DNA of 64,000 nt. It comes from Petrotoga mexicana DSM 14811 (GTDB lineage Bacteria > Thermotogota > Thermotogae > Petrotogales > Petrotogaceae). A program made the translations under genes and the position numbers. A model generated the notes under the pieces. It worked only from the letters and a program-made list of their open reading frames with translations, ran no database searches and was not told the DNA's origin. The stretch is taken from the NCBI RefSeq assembly GCF_002895565.1, contig NZ_AZRN01000006.1, positions 1 to 64,000 of the forward strand. Reading direction: 5' to 3'. Of the stretch, positions 62,024-64,000 are shown piece by piece (position 1 is the first letter of the stretch; each line of letters begins with the position of its first letter).

Positions 62024-63226
62024 TCAATAAATCTCAAAAATTGAAAAAATCTCATTATTTGATATTATATTTTTATCAAAGGGAACGTTGGAAAAAAGAG
62101 GTACATAATCTAATGTATGTCCAAAAGTGCCCCAATTTACACCTACAGGATCGTTTAATACATCATAAAAACTTCTAACCACAGACGATTGATAACTTAC
62201 ATTTTTTCCTGAATTCTTTGTATAGTAAAATTCTTTTTCTAAATCAAGTTTTAACCCTAATTTTTCTTGAAACTCTTCATAATTCTTAGATTGGTTAAAT
62301 GTACTTATCATCTTTTCATAAGAAAAAGCACTGGGTTGAAACTTATTAAGAGCTAAAAAACCATCACCTAAACTCAACCCACCCGTTGAATGATCTGCAG
62401 TCACTATGATCAAGGTATCTTGAGGATATTGCTTATAAAAATCGATAGCAACCTTCACTGCCTTGTCAAAATCTAATATTTCGTTTATCATTGAATAAGT
62501 ATCATGTGCATGTGCAGCGTGATCGATTCTTCCCCCTTCTATTAAAATGAAAAAAGGAGAACCATTAAATTTACTCAATGCATAATTTAACGTTTCTTCT
62601 AACGTTACTCTGTTTGGATCATCCGTTAAAAAGGGGAAATTCCCATAATATAACATAACAATTTCATCATCAAGAGACGGAATCCTATCAAGTGTTTCTG
62701 TGTAAAAATATCCGTACTCTTTTGTGTTGCTATCCTTAAGATAAGCTTTTCCTCCCCCTATGAAAAGATCAAAATTACTTTCTAAAAGATCTTGCGTTAT
62801 CTTTTGGTAATCTTTTCTATTTTCAACGAAAGCATAAGCACCCGCAGGGGTAGCATCAATGATGGTGTTGGTTGTTATGACACCAATTTTGTACCCTTGT
62901 TTTTTTAGTTCATAAGTAATGGGAAGTATTTTTTCATCATCAGGATTAATGTTTATTCTATCGTTGTAGGTTTTTTCTTTAGATAAAATTGCTGTTATGG
63001 CTCCTGCTGAATCCGTTACACCATTCATCGAAGAAGTTTCAACCATTCCATAGTAAGGTAATTCTAGGATGTGTAGTTGATCTGTGTATAAATATTGCTT
63101 ATACATATTAGATAACTGCATGTGTGGAATTCCCATTCCATCAGCTATAAACAAAAAAACATAGTCAAATGAAAAAGAAAGATAAACTAAAAGAGTAATG
63201 AGAAAAACCAACAAAATTTTTTTCAC
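62024..63226 (-). CDS. Secreted alkaline phosphatase (PhoA family)
   Basis: 400 residues with signal peptide (KKILLVFLITLLVYLSFSF). LFIADGMGIPHMQ carries the first metal Asp (D29), NGVTDSAGAITAIL the phosphoserine (S73), EGGRIDHAAHAHD the metal Glu/Asp/His and TADHSTGG the others. Hydrolyses phosphate monoesters outside the cytoplasm. Start GTG at 63226 with AAGGTG six bases upstream; an ATG at 63241 overlaps that site. No clear Pho-type regulator nearby. Confidence 0.92.
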   Translation of the reverse strand: MKKILLVFLITLLVYLSFSFDYVFLFIADGMGIPHMQLSNMYKQYLYTDQLHILELPYYGMVETSSMNGVTDSAGAITAILSKEKTYNDRININPDDEKILPITYELKKQGYKIGVITTNTIIDATPAGAYAFVENRKDYQKITQDLLESNFDLFIGGGKAYLKDSNTKEYGYFYTETLDRIPSLDDEIVMLYYGNFPFLTDDPNRVTLEETLNYALSKFNGSPFFILIEGGRIDHAAHAHDTYSMINEILDFDKAVKVAIDFYKQYPQDTLIIVTADHSTGGLSLGDGFLALNKFQPSAFSYEKMISTFNQSKNYEEFQEKLGLKLDLEKEFYYTKNSGKNVSYQSSVVRSFYDVLNDPVGVNWGTFGHTLDYVPLFSNVPFDKNIISNNEIFSIFEIY

Positions 63227-63244
63227 TTTTAACACCTTCATTGT

Positions 63245-64000
63245 TTAATTAATGTTTTCAAATAAATTTTCAAAACTTTTATCATCTAATCTATCAAAAT
63301 TATTTAAAATATATCTTTCTATATCAAATATTTTTTCTTTGTCAAAATCCAATCTTTCCATGAAGGATATTACACTTTCTCCATAAGGCTCATCATAAAA
63401 ACCTGTTTTTTTTAGTTCAAGTTCTTCAAAATACTGCTCTGAAGAAACCTCTCTAAGAAACAATAATGAATTGGTTTCTGCTAAGATTTCGTGCCAAGTA
63501 TCCTTTGGGGAGGTTTTCACCTTGTAACCGAAAAAATAATGAGATAACTCATGAACTAAATCCTTGATAGAATCAACAACGTAAACACTTGGCAAAACTT
63601 GAAAAGACCTACTTTGATTCATATAAAGAATATACAAGGGTTCATCGATCTCTGAAACATTTTCCAAAAAATCTTTAGATTCAACAATCCAATTCTCTAA
63701 CCATTTTTCGTTGTAGAAAACATTATCAAGGTGATAAAGAGTATTTTTGTTTTTTAAATAAACCATTGCCGACGAATCGTTGCTCTGTTTTTGAACTAAA
63801 GAATCTCCATTTTGACGTAGCAAAAATCCGTTTTGTACATTTAACAAAATAAACTCCTCAAAAGGTATTTCTTCGTAAAAAAAGATAGTTTTCTCTTTAA
63901 AGGTATATTGAATGTCATCATAGAAAATTACCTTTGTTAACCCAGTTGAAAAAATTCTAATATTGTTATCTTCTTCATCAACTAAAGTAACCGGATAAAA
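63245..64000 (-). CDS. Putative zinc metallopeptidase, N-terminus cut by the window edge
   Basis: The minus frame is open to the last base, so only the C-terminal 251 residues are seen. KDLVHELSHYFFGYKV contains HELSH, the zinc-binding HExxH of gluzincins/zincins, with HEILAETNSL about 20 residues later offering a third ligand Glu. Before it lie mainly beta segments (TLVDEEDNNIRIFSTG). No family name can be assigned confidently. Ends four bases before the phosphatase gene start area, same strand, so probably co-transcribed and perhaps also exported. Confidence 0.7.
   Translation of the reverse strand, partial: FYPVTLVDEEDNNIRIFSTGLTKVIFYDDIQYTFKEKTIFFYEEIPFEEFILLNVQNGFLLRQNGDSLVQKQSNDSSAMVYLKNKNTLYHLDNVFYNEKWLENWIVESKDFLENVSEIDEPLYILYMNQSRSFQVLPSVYVVDSIKDLVHELSHYFFGYKVKTSPKDTWHEILAETNSLLFLREVSSEQYFEELELKKTGFYDEPYGESVISFMERLDFDKEKIFDIERYILNNFDRLDDKSFENLFENIN

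Noticed and set aside
1-64000. CRISPR array, prophage or insertion sequence
   Set aside because: No regularly spaced direct repeats, integrase, transposase or phage structural genes were seen; gene content is ordinary chromosomal.

Overview
This 64 kb window reads as chromosome of a low-GC, thermophile-like fermentative bacterium of the Thermotogota, most likely Petrotoga or a close relative. That is inferred from the gene set, not from a marker search: a complete bacterial V/A-type ATPase operon, ABC sugar uptake coupled to a GH65 phosphorylase, archaeal-type phosphoglycerate mutase, a SpoVS-family protein, a RapZ-YvcK-WhiA block, and heavy use of TTG and GTG starts. No phage, integrase, insertion sequence, CRISPR array or rRNA is visible. 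Two tRNAs are present: Arg(TCG) and Gly(CCC).

Layout. 1-2.9 kb: tail of a chemotaxis receptor, an orphan sugar-binding protein and apgM. 2.9-10.4 kb (minus): a LacI-controlled disaccharide operon, in transcription order lacI, binding protein, two permeases, beta-phosphoglucomutase, GH65 phosphorylase. It has two LacI-type operators and an internal terminator that should favour the binding protein. 10.6-14.5 kb: bioY, a tandem-HAD protein, a DUF4911-like protein, PIN-PhoH and a DnaQ-type exonuclease. 14.6-22.7 kb (plus): tRNA-Arg, spoVS, ZapB-like and ZapA proteins, murI, rapZ-yvcK-whiA, nrdR, greA, lysS, ispE. 22.7-24.9 kb (minus): a stand-alone FlhB C-terminal domain, threonine aldolase, a DMT transporter. 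25.0-34.0 kb (plus): a YkuK-like protein and the V-ATPase operon (H-C-I-K-F-E-A-B-D), followed by a decayed sulfatase. 34.6-36.4 kb: a GntR regulator with two half-size chromate transporters. 36.4-51.3 kb (minus): a long co-oriented block with fruK-like, CBS, mtaB, aminotransferase, DciA, gyrB, FtsQ-like, ftsA, ftsZ, a GspE-like ATPase, unknown envelope proteins, a KamA-family enzyme and a P1 peptidase. 51.5-53.7 kb: a TetR-radical SAM pair with a clear palindromic operator. 54.0-61.8 kb (plus): thiI, plsC, a bifunctional-nuclease family gene, a polyprenyl synthase, a lipase-like pseudoenzyme, a TPR membrane protein, tRNA-Gly, rsmD. 61.8-64 kb (minus): a candidate small RNA, alkaline phosphatase and a truncated metallopeptidase.

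Most notable signals. (1) A roughly 94-nt intergenic unit at 61834-61927 (minus) has its own promoter, a 10-bp stem, a C-rich loop complementary to Shine-Dalgarno sequences and an intrinsic terminator: a candidate anti-SD small RNA. (2) Several genes (bioY, a YkuK-like gene, a lipase-like gene and a TPR gene) have good Shine-Dalgarno sequences but no ATG/GTG/TTG at the expected distance, which points to AUA/AUC/GUU-type starts or to sequence changes. (3) A lipase-like protein has lost its nucleophile serine. (4) A very short FtsQ-like protein sits between gyrB and ftsA. (5) A GC-rich 28-bp repeat occurs in two intergenic regions. All coordinates come from reading the sequence by eye; functional calls rest on recognised motifs and gene order, not on database searches.
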